DNA of 64,000 bases from Nostoc mirabile CHAB5784 (GCF_020829645.1 NZ_JAIVFS010000039.1:1-64000); one strand, 5' to 3'. Positions 27,601 to 37,295 are shown, numbered from the stretch's first letter. Program-made: numbers and translations. The notes: a model not told the origin generated them from the letters alone.

Positions 27601-29354
27601 TCTGTCTCAGCAGCGACAATAACCGCAACATTACCACCCTCCTGTAGTTTCGCATCTTTTAGGGCGCGATCGCTAACCTTGAGGAGCAATAATTGTTGTG
27701 GGTTTAACTTTTCGATTTCATTCGGTGGGATTTTGCACGATAAAGTATCAATTTCAAAATCTTTAATGTATGCCCCTACTGGTGCTTTCCCGTCTGTTAA
27801 ACCGTACTCTTTAAGTACGTTTTCTTGATTTTCTATCCCATGCCATCTTTGAGGTGGTAGGGAAGTAAAATGCTGTGTTCCATCATAAATGCTACGTTCA
27901 AAAGCATCTAAACCATTGCAGTTACCAAAAAAGGCATCCATGCCAACAATGGCGACTTTGGTAGGTGGAACAGGTGGAGTTGATTCAACTGATTGTGTTG
28001 TATTTCCTTGTTCTAAAATCAGATGAGAATTAGTGCCGCCAAAACCAAAAGCGCTAATAGCTGCCCGTTTGATTGGTGCGTTATTATTAGGCCATGCTGT
28101 AGCTGTTCTAACAATTTTATCGGCAGAAATTGTACTTTTTTCTGAAGTTAAAGGTTCCGAAACATTCATGGTTGCTGGAATTACACCATGAGACATACTC
28201 AAAATCACCTTAGTCAAGCCAACCATGCCAGCAGCAGTTAGCAAGTGACCAGTATTTGCCTTAGCAGAACCCACCAGAGGTGCAGCTTGATTTTGACCAA
28301 AGAATGTTTCTATGGAATTAAATTCGGTTGTATCTCCTAGTAATGTGCCAGTGGCGTGACACTCTAAATAATCGATAGTTTTAGGACTAATTTTTGCTTC
28401 ATTATAAGCTCGCTCAAAAGCTAAAATTTGACCTTTAGGATTAGGACTAAGTAGGTGCTTACCTTTGCCATCATTTGAGAGTCCATTACCGCAGATAGTG
28501 GCGAGAATATTATTACCATCTCTAACGGCATCAGAATATCTCTTCAGCATTACCATCCCAACACCATCGGCGGGAATTAACCCTCTAGAAGATTTATCTA
28601 AGGGGCGACTGATGCCGTTTTCTGCATACCCTTGAACACCGGAAAATAACATCCGCACGAATAAGGAATCTGCACAACTGATGGCTCCAGCTAACATGAC
28701 ATCAGCTTTGTGTGACCATAAGTAATGAGATGCTAGTTTAATCGCATAAAATGATGATGAACAAGCAGCATCCAGACATAAATTAATCTGGGATAGAGAT
28801 AGTGCTTGAGCAACGATAGATGCTGGTAACCCAGATATCATCGCATTGTATAAAGATGCTTTAGTTGCACTTGGGACAGCTAAATCAAAGTCTTCATACT
28901 GCAAAAGTTCTCTGACAGCAGGGTTAATAGCTTGCTGGTAAATTGGAGAGAATAACTGATTAGATAATTTTGTTGGGAATGACAAATTACCTAAAATTAC
29001 GCCACATTTTGCCAGGACATTTTGATTACTCCAATAACCACTTTGTACTATTGCTTGTTTAGCGGCATACAATGACCATTTGAAAGTATTATCTAAACCA
29101 GCAACAAATTCTGATGGTAGATTGTATTCAGATGGATTAAATTGAAAGTTGCGGATGTATCCGCCTTTGAGGGAATAGGTTTTGTCTGGTGTACCTTTGA
29201 CTGGATTGTGAAAGATTGTTGGATCTACTCCGATTTCTTCGACGGTTGCAGAGGATGTGGAATCTTTTTGATTAACGATGTTCTGCCAGTATTCTTCAGG
29301 ATTTTTAGCATCGGGGAATAGGCATGATAATGCGATAATGGCTATTTTTTCCAC
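24606..29354 (-). CDS. hglC: HglC: polyketide synthase, KS-CLF-AT
   Basis: A 1582-residue multidomain protein built like PfaC plus PfaB. Domain 1 (about 1-455): ketosynthase with Cys in CLDAACSSSFYAIKLA, His in ECHATGTLLGDT and Lys/His in SAKANTGHLLTAAG. Domain 2 (about 470-950): a second KS fold in which the Cys is replaced (FTISAGENSALKA), so a chain-length factor; it keeps SVKANIGHTYTASG. Domain 3 (about 1030-1400): acyltransferase with CVFGYSLGETSMM (G-x-S-x-G). The C-terminal 180 residues are linker-like. It extends and measures the glycolipid acyl chain with HglE, HglD and HglA. Names vary between strains; the pairing of KS-CLF with AT is as expected for heterocyst glycolipid synthases. 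Confidence 0.88.
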   Translation of the reverse strand: MEKIAIIALSCLFPDAKNPEEYWQNIVNQKDSTSSATVEEIGVDPTIFHNPVKGTPDKTYSLKGGYIRNFQFNPSEYNLPSEFVAGLDNTFKWSLYAAKQAIVQSGYWSNQNVLAKCGVILGNLSFPTKLSNQLFSPIYQQAINPAVRELLQYEDFDLAVPSATKASLYNAMISGLPASIVAQALSLSQINLCLDAACSSSFYAIKLASHYLWSHKADVMLAGAISCADSLFVRMLFSGVQGYAENGISRPLDKSSRGLIPADGVGMVMLKRYSDAVRDGNNILATICGNGLSNDGKGKHLLSPNPKGQILAFERAYNEAKISPKTIDYLECHATGTLLGDTTEFNSIETFFGQNQAAPLVGSAKANTGHLLTAAGMVGLTKVILSMSHGVIPATMNVSEPLTSEKSTISADKIVRTATAWPNNNAPIKRAAISAFGFGGTNSHLILEQGNTTQSVESTPPVPPTKVAIVGMDAFFGNCNGLDAFERSIYDGTQHFTSLPPQRWHGIENQENVLKEYGLTDGKAPVGAYIKDFEIDTLSCKIPPNEIEKLNPQQLLLLKVSDRALKDAKLQEGGNVAVIVAAETEFSVHQLQQRWNLSWQVKDGLLNQGISLPAEQLSQLETIVKDSIHQPVEIGEYVSHIANIMASRISALWNFTGPAFTISAGENSALKALEVAQMLLATGEVDAVVVGAVDLAGGVENVLFRNQFAPINTGVNTLGYDQQANGWTVGEGAGAVVLKRYEAAKEDNERIYAVIDAMSFAQGNSTLGNALVKPDASAINNVCKQAFQMADIQPTEVNYVEVFGSGIPQEDEAEITGLLQAYPKVGNGLHCALGSVKANIGHTYTASGIASLIKTALCLYYRYIPATPKWSGVKTPQVWEGSPFYVAMESRPWFVDKGGTRRIAAINSIGIDGSYAHLILSEEPSQEERDNRYLQQMPFHLFPIAVSDRSTIPDILNHLQKSIEASSSLSATASQTFATFEQQSDAKYVLSITGRNTKELLKEIESARKGVNNAFDNGTDWQTPIGSYFTAKPLGKTGAVAYVYPAAVNSYIGIGRTVFRLFPKVFEDLKSNNLYNRAADVEKLVYPRSLPKLTTRQLETLEKQLLDDSLAMFESEIAFARYMTAIFRDDFQVKPQCVFGYSLGETSMMVAQGVWSDFEGGSNTLNSSPLFGDKLSGPKNAVREYWGLTDSPNNNFWNTYVLMATPSQVRECLKHENRVYLTQINTPEEVLIAGEDAACKRVITTLGCNSFPAPFDHVIHCEAMRSQYEEIKKVNTLPSQNLPGIVFYSAADYQPVALESDAIAHNIAKGLCQELDFPQLVNRVYGDGVRIFLEAGAGSVCSRWIDKILGNKEHITVSLNRRGMDDHASMVKALAKLLSHQVNVDLSPLYSKAQESANSNKATLRTVTLGGKAIAATILSEENRKLVEHFAGDLRSERFKKQHPNIPNLQQSEITDYLNTSNQITQEENYSPNILPQLEEVKPKNIIDNVFEPREQLQSSESSAIRQHIPLSSPPVITQKISSIISMFDLNKTQYQKLNANNSKITKAHTAFLQARQDYSQQMSEIIQLQLACAQNLLNDES

Positions 29355-29742
29355 GATTTATATGCTCCGAGTTTGGGTATTTAGCAAGAGATAATTAAAA
29401 GGCAGGATTTACGCTGTTCCCCAAACTTGAAAGTGCAAACCTCTCTCCAAACCTCTCCCCTTTTAGGGGAGAGGCTTTGAATTCTCCCCCTTCCCTTGTA
29501 GGGAAGCAGGGTGGTTTCATACGAAAAAAGAAAAATACATAAGTCTTGATTTCTCGTTTTGTGACATAGCTTTTTACCCCACTTCCATTCCTCTCCCCGA
29601 AGCGGAGAGAGGCTTTGAAACCCAGTTTTAGTTTTTCTGTGGTTGTATGAAACCACCCTGCCCTTCCCTTGTAGGGAAGGGGGCTGGGGGGTTAGGTTTC
29701 GCGTTAGCTTTTCCACATGACGTGAAAAGTCAAGGAAGATTG
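29355..29742. repeat. Repeat-filled gap between hglD and hglC
   Basis: A perfect 17-bp inverted repeat GCAGGGTGGTTTCATAC (29506-29522) and its complement (29645-29661) enclose nested runs of CTCTCCCC / GGGGAGAG. A minus-strand frame runs through all of it but consists of repeat-derived sequence (PQPPSLQGKGRVVS-like), so I call no gene. Confidence 0.65.
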
Positions 29743-31470
29743 CTAGCTTCTGAGCATTTTCATTGACCAAATAATGGCATGAGCGCCGAGCATTCGTGAG
29801 TATATTTTTCCTTGGCGATCGTGTATGATAAAGTTTGCGATCGCACTACTTGGTGTCTTAGATATCACTTCACAAGAAACGTAAAAAGTTTCGTTATGTG
29901 GTATAATCGCAAATTGTTCAAATTTTTCGACTTTTCCAGGTAAGCAACCTTCTTGATGAAAGTGTTGTGTCCAAACCCATAAGGCGTGCATACTCAAGTC
30001 TGTTGTATAAGGATTGACCCATTGCACGGGGAATTGTCCTTGTTGCTGGGGGCTGAGTTCTGGCCAAAGACATTCTGTAGTAATTTTTTCAGGGCTGATG
30101 TTTAAGACTCTTTTGATTTCTTGAAAACCGGGGCCGTGAAATAATGTAGCCCCACCATTTTGGTAAAAAGCTTTTCCTGTAGCGGTGATGATATTATCTT
30201 CTTCGAGATTGAGAGATTCATAAGTGGGTGCAGATGGGATTTCTCGCTGGAGATTGAGTTGAGCGCTAAAATGAAAATGGATTCTCCCTTCTGGGTTTTT
30301 ACTCGAAATTTTTGCTTTAAGTTCGATTTTTTCAAGATTAACTTTAGAGATTTCTTCTATTTCTAAAAGATGTTCCTTCGCTAATGTTTCATTGAAAGTA
30401 ATCCCCTTCAAAACTTTGAAGTCTTTGTAATTAAACAACCGATAACCGGGATATAATTGTTCACAAGCATTGATAATCCAAGTCATTGCACAAGTTGCTG
30501 GTAAAACTGGAGAACCAGCAATAGTATGATCGTGTAAAAATGGATTAGCCTCTAATGTCATTTGGCGACGAATACGATAAGTTCGTAGTTCTGAATCTAA
30601 CTCCGCCGCTAGGGGAACCAGTGGACTACCAATCACAACTTGTGAGGTTGCATGATTGGTATGACCCATTTCTTTAACGAGCATTTGCGCTCCAACTGCA
30701 ATGGGAATTATATCAATTTTTCGCTCTTGAAAAATCTTCTTTAATTCTGCTGTCACCATCCCACTGTCCCAAGCGCCCCAGTTGATAGCGACTACATGAC
30801 ATGAGGGATAACTTTGCTTAAATATATGGGCTGATTTGTTCAGAATTTCATTAGCGATCGCATAATCAGATTGTCCAGGATTTCCGTAAAAGCCTGTTAC
30901 TGAAGAAAACAAAACTAAATGCTGAAGTTGATTAGGGTTGACGCAAGCCAGCAGGTTTTCTAAACCTTGAACTTTAGCGGTGTAAACTTTTTCAAAATCT
31001 TGTTCTGTTTTCTTTTCAATTAACTTATCAGCTAAGTTTCCAGCGCCGTGGATGATTCCTGTAATTGGGCCCTGATGTTGTACAGCAGTGGCAAGTTTTT
31101 CTTGTAAAGCTTGTGTATCTGTGACATCGACGCTGATATATTCGGCTTTAGCTCCTGTTTTTTCAATTGCTGCTAGGGTCTTTTTAATCTCGCGGCTGGA
31201 GGTAATTTTGTTATATATTTTTTGTACATTCATGGGTGTGGGCTTCTCTCCTTGAGAAAGAAGATTTTCCATGATGCATTTTTTCAATGCTGATTCATCA
31301 GAATTTTGAGCATAATCTGGCTCGGTTTCTAATAGTTCAGAGCGACCGAGGAGGATGAATTTGCAGGGTTGCTGTTGGGCTAATCTGATAGTACACTCAG
31401 CCGTAATCCCTTTTGCACCGCCGCTCACAACAAAGACTGATGATGGACTAAGCTGGGCTGTTTGTGTCAT
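29743..31470 (-). CDS. hglD: HglD: catalytic ketoreductase plus hot-dog dehydratase
   Basis: A 575-residue protein. Residues about 8-260 are a ketoreductase Rossmann domain: VFVVSGGAKGITAECTIRLA (NADPH), GIIHGAGNLADKLIEKK, LVLFSSVTGFYGNPGQSDYAIANEILN (Ser and Tyr of the active site). Residues about 290-570 are a hot-dog dehydratase: FLHDHTIAGSPVLPATCAM (active-site His). Together they would reduce the beta-keto group and remove water during chain extension. Notably the structural half of the KR is missing here and is instead at the C-terminus of HglE, so one KR is split over two proteins. hglE lies 275 bases upstream on the same strand. Confidence 0.85.
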   Translation of the reverse strand: MTQTAQLSPSSVFVVSGGAKGITAECTIRLAQQQPCKFILLGRSELLETEPDYAQNSDESALKKCIMENLLSQGEKPTPMNVQKIYNKITSSREIKKTLAAIEKTGAKAEYISVDVTDTQALQEKLATAVQHQGPITGIIHGAGNLADKLIEKKTEQDFEKVYTAKVQGLENLLACVNPNQLQHLVLFSSVTGFYGNPGQSDYAIANEILNKSAHIFKQSYPSCHVVAINWGAWDSGMVTAELKKIFQERKIDIIPIAVGAQMLVKEMGHTNHATSQVVIGSPLVPLAAELDSELRTYRIRRQMTLEANPFLHDHTIAGSPVLPATCAMTWIINACEQLYPGYRLFNYKDFKVLKGITFNETLAKEHLLEIEEISKVNLEKIELKAKISSKNPEGRIHFHFSAQLNLQREIPSAPTYESLNLEEDNIITATGKAFYQNGGATLFHGPGFQEIKRVLNISPEKITTECLWPELSPQQQGQFPVQWVNPYTTDLSMHALWVWTQHFHQEGCLPGKVEKFEQFAIIPHNETFYVSCEVISKTPSSAIANFIIHDRQGKIYSRMLGAHAIIWSMKMLRS

Positions 31471-31503
31471 AAATCCTCTGATATTAATTCGTAATTCCTA
31501 ATT

Positions 31504-31628
31504 AGGGACTGACAAATAAAAAAATACTCAACTACTTATTGTGGGGTGGGCGTCTCGCCCGCCCTTATATATGGGCGGGCAAGATGCCCACCCCACAAGA
31601 TTGGGTAATTTATTTGTTGAAAGTCCCT
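31504..31628. repeat. Small inverted-repeat element between hglE and hglD
   Basis: Outer ends AGGGACTGACAAATAAA and TTTATTTGTTGAAAGTCCCT; inside is a strong hairpin at 31539-31598 (TTGTGGGGTGGGC / GCCCACCCCACAA). It lies exactly at the point where the ketoreductase is split and could attenuate transcription into hglD. Confidence 0.7.
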
Positions 31629-31745
31629 TAAAAGATGCTCTAGAAAGCTGGTTACAAGTTGTTTCCTATCTTTTTCTCTGTGTCCTGTCCTCTGCGGTTT
31701 TTTTTAAACGAACCACAGAGACGCAGAGAGCGCAGAGGGAGGAGA

Positions 31746-34700
31746 TTAATCGGCGATAATGGTGACTCGTCCTTGTGAGCTGTAGCCAACTTCACTTATA
31801 TAAAGGTTGGGGTCGTGAAGTTCGGCGATGATGTTTTGTACTGATTGTTTGGCGTCAAGTCTGGGGCTTAGGTCGATCGCACGAGTGAAAACTTTTGGCC
31901 ATTCCCATCTGAGGGTTTTGGTTAATCCGAATAGTCCAGCGCCGATCGCACCGAAGTTGACTTTGTACTCTAAGCCGAAGGCTCCATCAAGATGAGCAAC
32001 TGTGCAGAAACAACTACGTCCATGACGTGCGGCTTCGTTTAGGGAGGGTTTGAGGTGTTTCGCCATCAAAAATACGTGCTTGACGATCGCCTTTTCTGAT
32101 TCGTTATAGGAAATACTCCCGGTGTGATTTCCTACAAACATCGGATGTAGATGGATGAAGGCCCCAATCGTTCCGCAGTGAGATGCGATCGCTTGCAATT
32201 GTTGTTGGAGATGTTCTTCACTTAAGTTTGCTAAGGTGACGCGGGTTACTCCTGTGGGTAAGGGCGCTTGTTGAGCGATGAGCGATTGGGGGAAGCTGAT
32301 AACTACTACTTTCCAGCCTTTCTCGATTAGGGATTCAGCTAATTTATAAGTGGTGAGGGAACCATCATCGGTGATTAAACCAATGTGTCCCTTTGGTAAT
32401 GTGAAATCCAAATAATCGGGCTGTGCTAGGGTTCTGAGTTTGACGGGATGGCGCTGGATATTATGCTCTAATTCCGGTGGCTGCTGTTGGACAAACTCAG
32501 GTTCAGACTTTTTTTTTTCACCTCCAGCCAACTGCTGTAGGTAATCGACTATTTGACCGATGGTGCGGAGGTCTCCGAGTTCTTCGATATTTGGCTTGGG
32601 TAAGTTGGGGTACATTTCTTGCATCGCCCCTAAGATTTCTACCCGTTTGATGGAGTCAATCCCCAAGTCGGCTTCCATGTCCATTTCCAGTTCCAGCATC
32701 TCTACTGGATAGCCAGTTTTATCGCTGGTGATGGCTAACAGGGTTTGACCTAATTCTGCAAATTCATCACCCTCCGGGTTCGCCAGTCCCTCTTTGTTGG
32801 AGCAACAAGACCGGGCTGGCTCACTTGTAGCGGGTTCTGGTTCTGGGGTGAATGCGACAACTACGCTTGGTTCAGGTGCAGTGACTACCTCAACTACAGG
32901 TGCAGCCTCTACTGAAATCTCGGTTGCTTGTTGTACTTCGTGAACTGCAATTTCTACAGTAATACTTTTGGAAGCGTGGGATTGCAGATACTCTACAACT
33001 TGACCGATGGTGCGTTTTTCTGAGAGTTCTTCTAAATTGGGCTTGGGTAGGTTAGGGTACATTTCCTGTAGCGCCCCTAAGATTTCCACCCGTTTGATGG
33101 AGTCAATTCCTAAATCAGCCTCCATGTCCATGTCCATTTCCAGCATCTCGACTGGGTAGCCGGTCTTGTCGCTGGTGATGGCTAAGAGGTTTTTATCCAA
33201 GTCAACAATATCGATGGTTGCGCCAGATACAGGTGCAGCAGTTGTGGGTGCTGGTTCTGGGGTGAATGCAACAACTTCGTTGACTGGGGGTGAGCTAATT
33301 TTGACTACAACCTCGGCTTGGGGTTCTACTACTGGGACAGGTGGCGCGACTACAGGCTCTATCTCGACAGTGGGGAAGTGGGGAGTGGGAAGTAGAGACG
33401 CGATTGATCGCGTCTCTGTTGATCGCGTCTCTGTTGATCGCGTCTCTGTTGATCGCGTCTCTGTTGATCGCGTCTCTGGGGATACAGGAGTTTCAACTAC
33501 AGGCTCTACAGCAGGCGGGAGAGGTTCTTGGATAAGATTTAAGCCGTTTGGCTCAGTTACAGGCAAAGGCTGGCTTTCTACTATCTTGGTAGTAGCAGGT
33601 ACTGGTGCATCACTAACAGTTGTTTCTGTGCTGAACTGAGTGAAATTGCTTAGTTTCTCTGTTAGTTGGGTTGCTCCATCACCAGAGATGATTTGAGAAT
33701 ACTCTTGCTGTATGAGTTGGAAAAAGTTTTTAGTATATTCCAACTGTTCTTGAAGATATTGTTCATGGATGCGTAGGGTTTCACCTTGTTGGGAGTGAAA
33801 CTGCATCATGCTGCGCTCTAAGCTTTCCATGACAACTAGCTTCATTTTGGCAGTTTCGGCTGTTGATTTACTTTCACTCAACAAGGAATTCTGCTGCTGC
33901 ATCAGTTGGAAAAACGCTTTAGCGTATTCCATTTGATGGTTGAGATAAGTACCGTGAACTTGTAAATTCTCGGCTTGATTTTCCTGGAACTGTGTCAGGA
34001 GATATTCTAAACTTTCTAAAAGTTGTTGGTAATTTGTAAGTTTTTCTGGCGTTGGTTGCATCTTAGATTCCTGGGCTGGTTGTGAAAGGGTCACAGGATT
34101 CATTTGTTGCTCTGGTTGGGTGATGACACCGTTCATTGTTGCGGTGGATTTTTTATGTCCGTTAGTCTCGATCGCTGCGAGAGTTGGAGTTACACCTGGG
34201 CTGCTAAATAAAGGAACCGCATCAGAATATTCGGGGGTGGGTAATGTGACTTTATGCCCATCCTGCAAAGCTAGAGCGAAGGCATTTTTCGTTTTTTCGG
34301 ATCTGTAGTTTATCCCGTTTAAACGGACATTTAATGTCTTCTTCGTCTCAATTGGGGGTATAGTTTGGGGAAGTTGGTAAGGATCGAGGTTATTCAAAGC
34401 CAGACCAATCACCCGCAACTGCACAACTGCTTCTCGCAAAGAGCGATCGCTATTCTTTTGAGTGCTGGGGTTCAAAGATACGGTGATATGAGGGCGATCG
34501 CCAAGGATATCTTTGACTAAGTTGGTGAGAATTCTTCTCGGCCCAAATTCCACAAAGCAAGTACCACCCGCCGCATAGATATTTTCAATTTCCTGTTTAA
34601 ACAGCACTGAATTGGAAAGGTGCGTTTCCAGAATCTTTTGAATACCTTGGGGTTCCTTGGGATACTGCTTACTGGTAACGTTGCTGTAGACAGGGATTTT

Positions 34701-37295
34701 GGGACTTTGGAATTTGACAGACTTGGTGGCGATCGCAAATGATTTCTGAGCAAAGGCAATTAGCGGTGTATGGAAAGCTGCTGAAACAGGTAACAATACA
34801 GCTGTATATCCTTTCTCGTGTAAAGCGTCTTTGACTCTCGCTATTTCTGCGGTAGGCCCAGCCAAGACAAATTGAGTTGGAGAATTTTGATTAGCGATCG
34901 CAACTTGCGGAAAATGTCTCAGCACTGCTTCCACTTTGCTGATGTCTTCTTTGACAGCCAACATACTACCCGCATCATGATCCGGGTCTTCGGGAGCCGC
35001 CATTGCTTGACCTCTAGCTTTCACTAAGAACAAGTAATCTTCTGTACTCAAAACCCCCGCAGCCCATAGCGCTGTCAGTTCACCAAAGCTGTGACCGGCA
35101 ACAAAATCTGACTTGAACCCAGCTTGTTGCAATATGCTGTACATCCCTGCACTCAACACCCCGATAGCTGGTTGAGCATATTCTGTGCGTTGTAAGGCAG
35201 CAATTTGGACATTTTTTTCTGCCTCTCCAAACACAGGATGAGGAAAAACGATTTCTGACAACGGCTGCAAATTATCTTTGAGCAACAGGCTATCCATATA
35301 ACCATGAAGACGGCGCATCAAAGGAAAATTCATTACCAGTTCGCGTCCCATCTCCAAGTATTGCGAACCTTGACCAGAAAATAGAGAGACAACTTTTCCG
35401 CCCAACTCCATACCAGAGGAGCGATAATAAATCCCTTGGGGATGCTCCCAAGATGCTGCTGTTCCTTTATGTTTCAGCCAGTCAATGCTAGTTTGCAACA
35501 ACTTGCAAGCTTCTTCCAGATTCTCAGCTACAAATCCAAATCTAGCAGCAGAGAGGGGAATTTGTGGCGATTTGCACTCATTGACTAATTGTGCGTAATG
35601 TGTATGTGCATCTGGCGATACTCCTGCGGAGTCACTTCGTGAACGCAACTTACCTAAAATCTCTTCCGATTTGCTCAACAATTGGTCTACTGTAGGAGCA
35701 AACAACAGCACTTCACTAGCATCACTGTGCAAACGGTAAGCGTGGTTTTGGTCGGCTTCATATTCTTCCAAAACGACGTGATAGTTGGTTCCGCCAAATC
35801 CAAAGGAACTTACACCTGCGCGTCTTGGTGCTTCTCCTTCTGGACGAATCCAAGGTCTGGTTTCGGTATTTAGATAAAATGCCGAATTTTTAATGTTGAG
35901 TTTGGGGTTCGGCTCGGTGATGTTAATTGTGGGCGGTAATACTTTGTGATGTAAAGCCAAAGCAGTTTTAATCAAACTCGCCGCACCCGCAGCCGCTTTT
36001 GTGTGTCCGATTTGTGATTTCACACTACCCAAAGCGATGTGCTGCTTTTTGTCATCATGTACATCAAAGAAGTCTTTTAAAGAACCGAATTCTGTCGGAT
36101 CTCCAGCCATTGTGCCGGTGCCATGTGCTTCCATCAAACCAACAGTAGCGGGAGAGAAACCGGCATCTTCATAAGCACGTTCTAAGGCTTTAACTTGACC
36201 TTCTTTGCGAGGAGCATAAATGCTCTTGTAACGCCCATCGCTGGAAGTACCAATACCTTTAATTACGGCATAGATTTTATCGTTGTCCCGTTCCGCATCT
36301 TCTAACCGTTTAAGGACAATCATCCCGATACCTTCACCCAGCATCATCCCATCAGATTTAGCATCGAAAGGTTTGACACTCTCACTAGGAGAAACAGCCG
36401 GTGTTTTGCTGAATGAGATGTAAGCCATGATGGTGTTGTCGGTATCAACGCCACCAGTTAGCATCATGTCAGAACGATGCTCAACTAGCTCACTAATTGC
36501 CATTTTTAAAGCACCGAAGGAACTAGCGCAAGCGGCATCAACTACACAATTCATTCCGCCAAAATTTAGGCGATTGGCAATTCTACCCGCGACTACGTTA
36601 GCTAACATTCCAGGGAAAGCGTTCTCATCCCATTTCACATAAGCGCTTTTAATTTTATCAACGATTTTTTGCGTATCCTCATCGGATAAACCACTGCTTT
36701 TGAGCGCTTTTTCCCAAATCGGATATTCCAACCTGGCAGAAAGTGGCATTCCTAATTGCTTGGCCATAGCCACGCCTAAGATTACCCCAACCATCTCGCG
36801 GTTAAACTCACGTTTTTCGCCATAACCTGCATCTTCCATCGCTTCTTTCGCAACTACTAAACTTAATAGTTGCGATACATCTGTGACTTCCAAAATGCTG
36901 GGTGGTATGCCGAATTCCATCGGGTTAAAATCTACCTCTGGAAGAAACCCACCTCTTTTACAGTAGGTTTTATCTTCAGGAGTTCTGGGATTGGGATCGT
37001 AATAATCTTCGACGCTCCAGTGAGTGGAAGGAACATCAGTAATACAGTCAATTTTGTTTACTATATTTTGCCAGTATTCCCGCAAATTTCTGGCTTGAGG
37101 CAATAGAGAAGCCATCCCAACAATGGCTATAGGATTGTGTTGTAATTGTCTGTTAATTTTGTTGATTGACACTGATTTATCTAACTTATCTGACTTCATT
37201 TTTTTTTCCTCTATAGACCTCATCACAGCCTTTTCACAATTATTGATAAGGCTTTCTAACTCCGCTAAGGCAGTATCAATCGAATAAGCAGACAT
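31746..37295 (-). CDS. hglE: HglE: polyketide synthase, KS-AT-ACP-ACP-half KR
   Basis: An 1849-residue PfaA-like synthase. N-terminal helix about 1-50; KS about 55-510 (Cys in VVDAACASSFGALKMA, EAHGTGTMAGDP, GSVKSQIGHTKAAAG); AT about 640-960 (VVSLFSGQGSQY; VAGHSFGELTALWAAGV); coiled-coil/low-complexity linker about 1050-1370; two ACPs near 1395 and 1547, both with LGIDSIKRVEILGA; then about 1630-1849 the structural half of a ketoreductase (GHIGLITDDGSLTTYKLAES; GLFGLTKTLRWEWPKVFTRA), ending without the catalytic Rossmann half, which begins the next gene. The linker carries ETRST repeated in tandem (33406-33480). It is the first gene of the HGL synthase series and the likely site of regulated transcription. 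Confidence 0.93.
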   Translation of the reverse strand: MSAYSIDTALAELESLINNCEKAVMRSIEEKKMKSDKLDKSVSINKINRQLQHNPIAIVGMASLLPQARNLREYWQNIVNKIDCITDVPSTHWSVEDYYDPNPRTPEDKTYCKRGGFLPEVDFNPMEFGIPPSILEVTDVSQLLSLVVAKEAMEDAGYGEKREFNREMVGVILGVAMAKQLGMPLSARLEYPIWEKALKSSGLSDEDTQKIVDKIKSAYVKWDENAFPGMLANVVAGRIANRLNFGGMNCVVDAACASSFGALKMAISELVEHRSDMMLTGGVDTDNTIMAYISFSKTPAVSPSESVKPFDAKSDGMMLGEGIGMIVLKRLEDAERDNDKIYAVIKGIGTSSDGRYKSIYAPRKEGQVKALERAYEDAGFSPATVGLMEAHGTGTMAGDPTEFGSLKDFFDVHDDKKQHIALGSVKSQIGHTKAAAGAASLIKTALALHHKVLPPTINITEPNPKLNIKNSAFYLNTETRPWIRPEGEAPRRAGVSSFGFGGTNYHVVLEEYEADQNHAYRLHSDASEVLLFAPTVDQLLSKSEEILGKLRSRSDSAGVSPDAHTHYAQLVNECKSPQIPLSAARFGFVAENLEEACKLLQTSIDWLKHKGTAASWEHPQGIYYRSSGMELGGKVVSLFSGQGSQYLEMGRELVMNFPLMRRLHGYMDSLLLKDNLQPLSEIVFPHPVFGEAEKNVQIAALQRTEYAQPAIGVLSAGMYSILQQAGFKSDFVAGHSFGELTALWAAGVLSTEDYLFLVKARGQAMAAPEDPDHDAGSMLAVKEDISKVEAVLRHFPQVAIANQNSPTQFVLAGPTAEIARVKDALHEKGYTAVLLPVSAAFHTPLIAFAQKSFAIATKSVKFQSPKIPVYSNVTSKQYPKEPQGIQKILETHLSNSVLFKQEIENIYAAGGTCFVEFGPRRILTNLVKDILGDRPHITVSLNPSTQKNSDRSLREAVVQLRVIGLALNNLDPYQLPQTIPPIETKKTLNVRLNGINYRSEKTKNAFALALQDGHKVTLPTPEYSDAVPLFSSPGVTPTLAAIETNGHKKSTATMNGVITQPEQQMNPVTLSQPAQESKMQPTPEKLTNYQQLLESLEYLLTQFQENQAENLQVHGTYLNHQMEYAKAFFQLMQQQNSLLSESKSTAETAKMKLVVMESLERSMMQFHSQQGETLRIHEQYLQEQLEYTKNFFQLIQQEYSQIISGDGATQLTEKLSNFTQFSTETTVSDAPVPATTKIVESQPLPVTEPNGLNLIQEPLPPAVEPVVETPVSPETRSTETRSTETRSTETRSTETRSIASLLPTPHFPTVEIEPVVAPPVPVVEPQAEVVVKISSPPVNEVVAFTPEPAPTTAAPVSGATIDIVDLDKNLLAITSDKTGYPVEMLEMDMDMEADLGIDSIKRVEILGALQEMYPNLPKPNLEELSEKRTIGQVVEYLQSHASKSITVEIAVHEVQQATEISVEAAPVVEVVTAPEPSVVVAFTPEPEPATSEPARSCCSNKEGLANPEGDEFAELGQTLLAITSDKTGYPVEMLELEMDMEADLGIDSIKRVEILGAMQEMYPNLPKPNIEELGDLRTIGQIVDYLQQLAGGEKKKSEPEFVQQQPPELEHNIQRHPVKLRTLAQPDYLDFTLPKGHIGLITDDGSLTTYKLAESLIEKGWKVVVISFPQSLIAQQAPLPTGVTRVTLANLSEEHLQQQLQAIASHCGTIGAFIHLHPMFVGNHTGSISYNESEKAIVKHVFLMAKHLKPSLNEAARHGRSCFCTVAHLDGAFGLEYKVNFGAIGAGLFGLTKTLRWEWPKVFTRAIDLSPRLDAKQSVQNIIAELHDPNLYISEVGYSSQGRVTIIAD
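33394..33480. repeat. Palindrome plus five 15-bp tandem units inside hglE
   Basis: AGAGACGCGAT and ATCGCGTCTCT form a palindrome, and the GATCGCGTCTCTGTT part is repeated five times (33406-33480). The palindrome resembles a widely dispersed cyanobacterial repeat. It keeps the frame and encodes ETRST units in the linker before the first ACP. Confidence 0.85.

Noticed and set aside
29381..29770. 129-residue frame between hglC and hglD
   Set aside because: Composed of inverted-repeat sequence (GGGGAGAGG, GGTTTCATAC) and overlaps the hglD end.
33166..33639. 157-residue plus-strand frame inside hglE
   Set aside because: Antisense shadow of the low-complexity Pro/Val/Thr linker of HglE.
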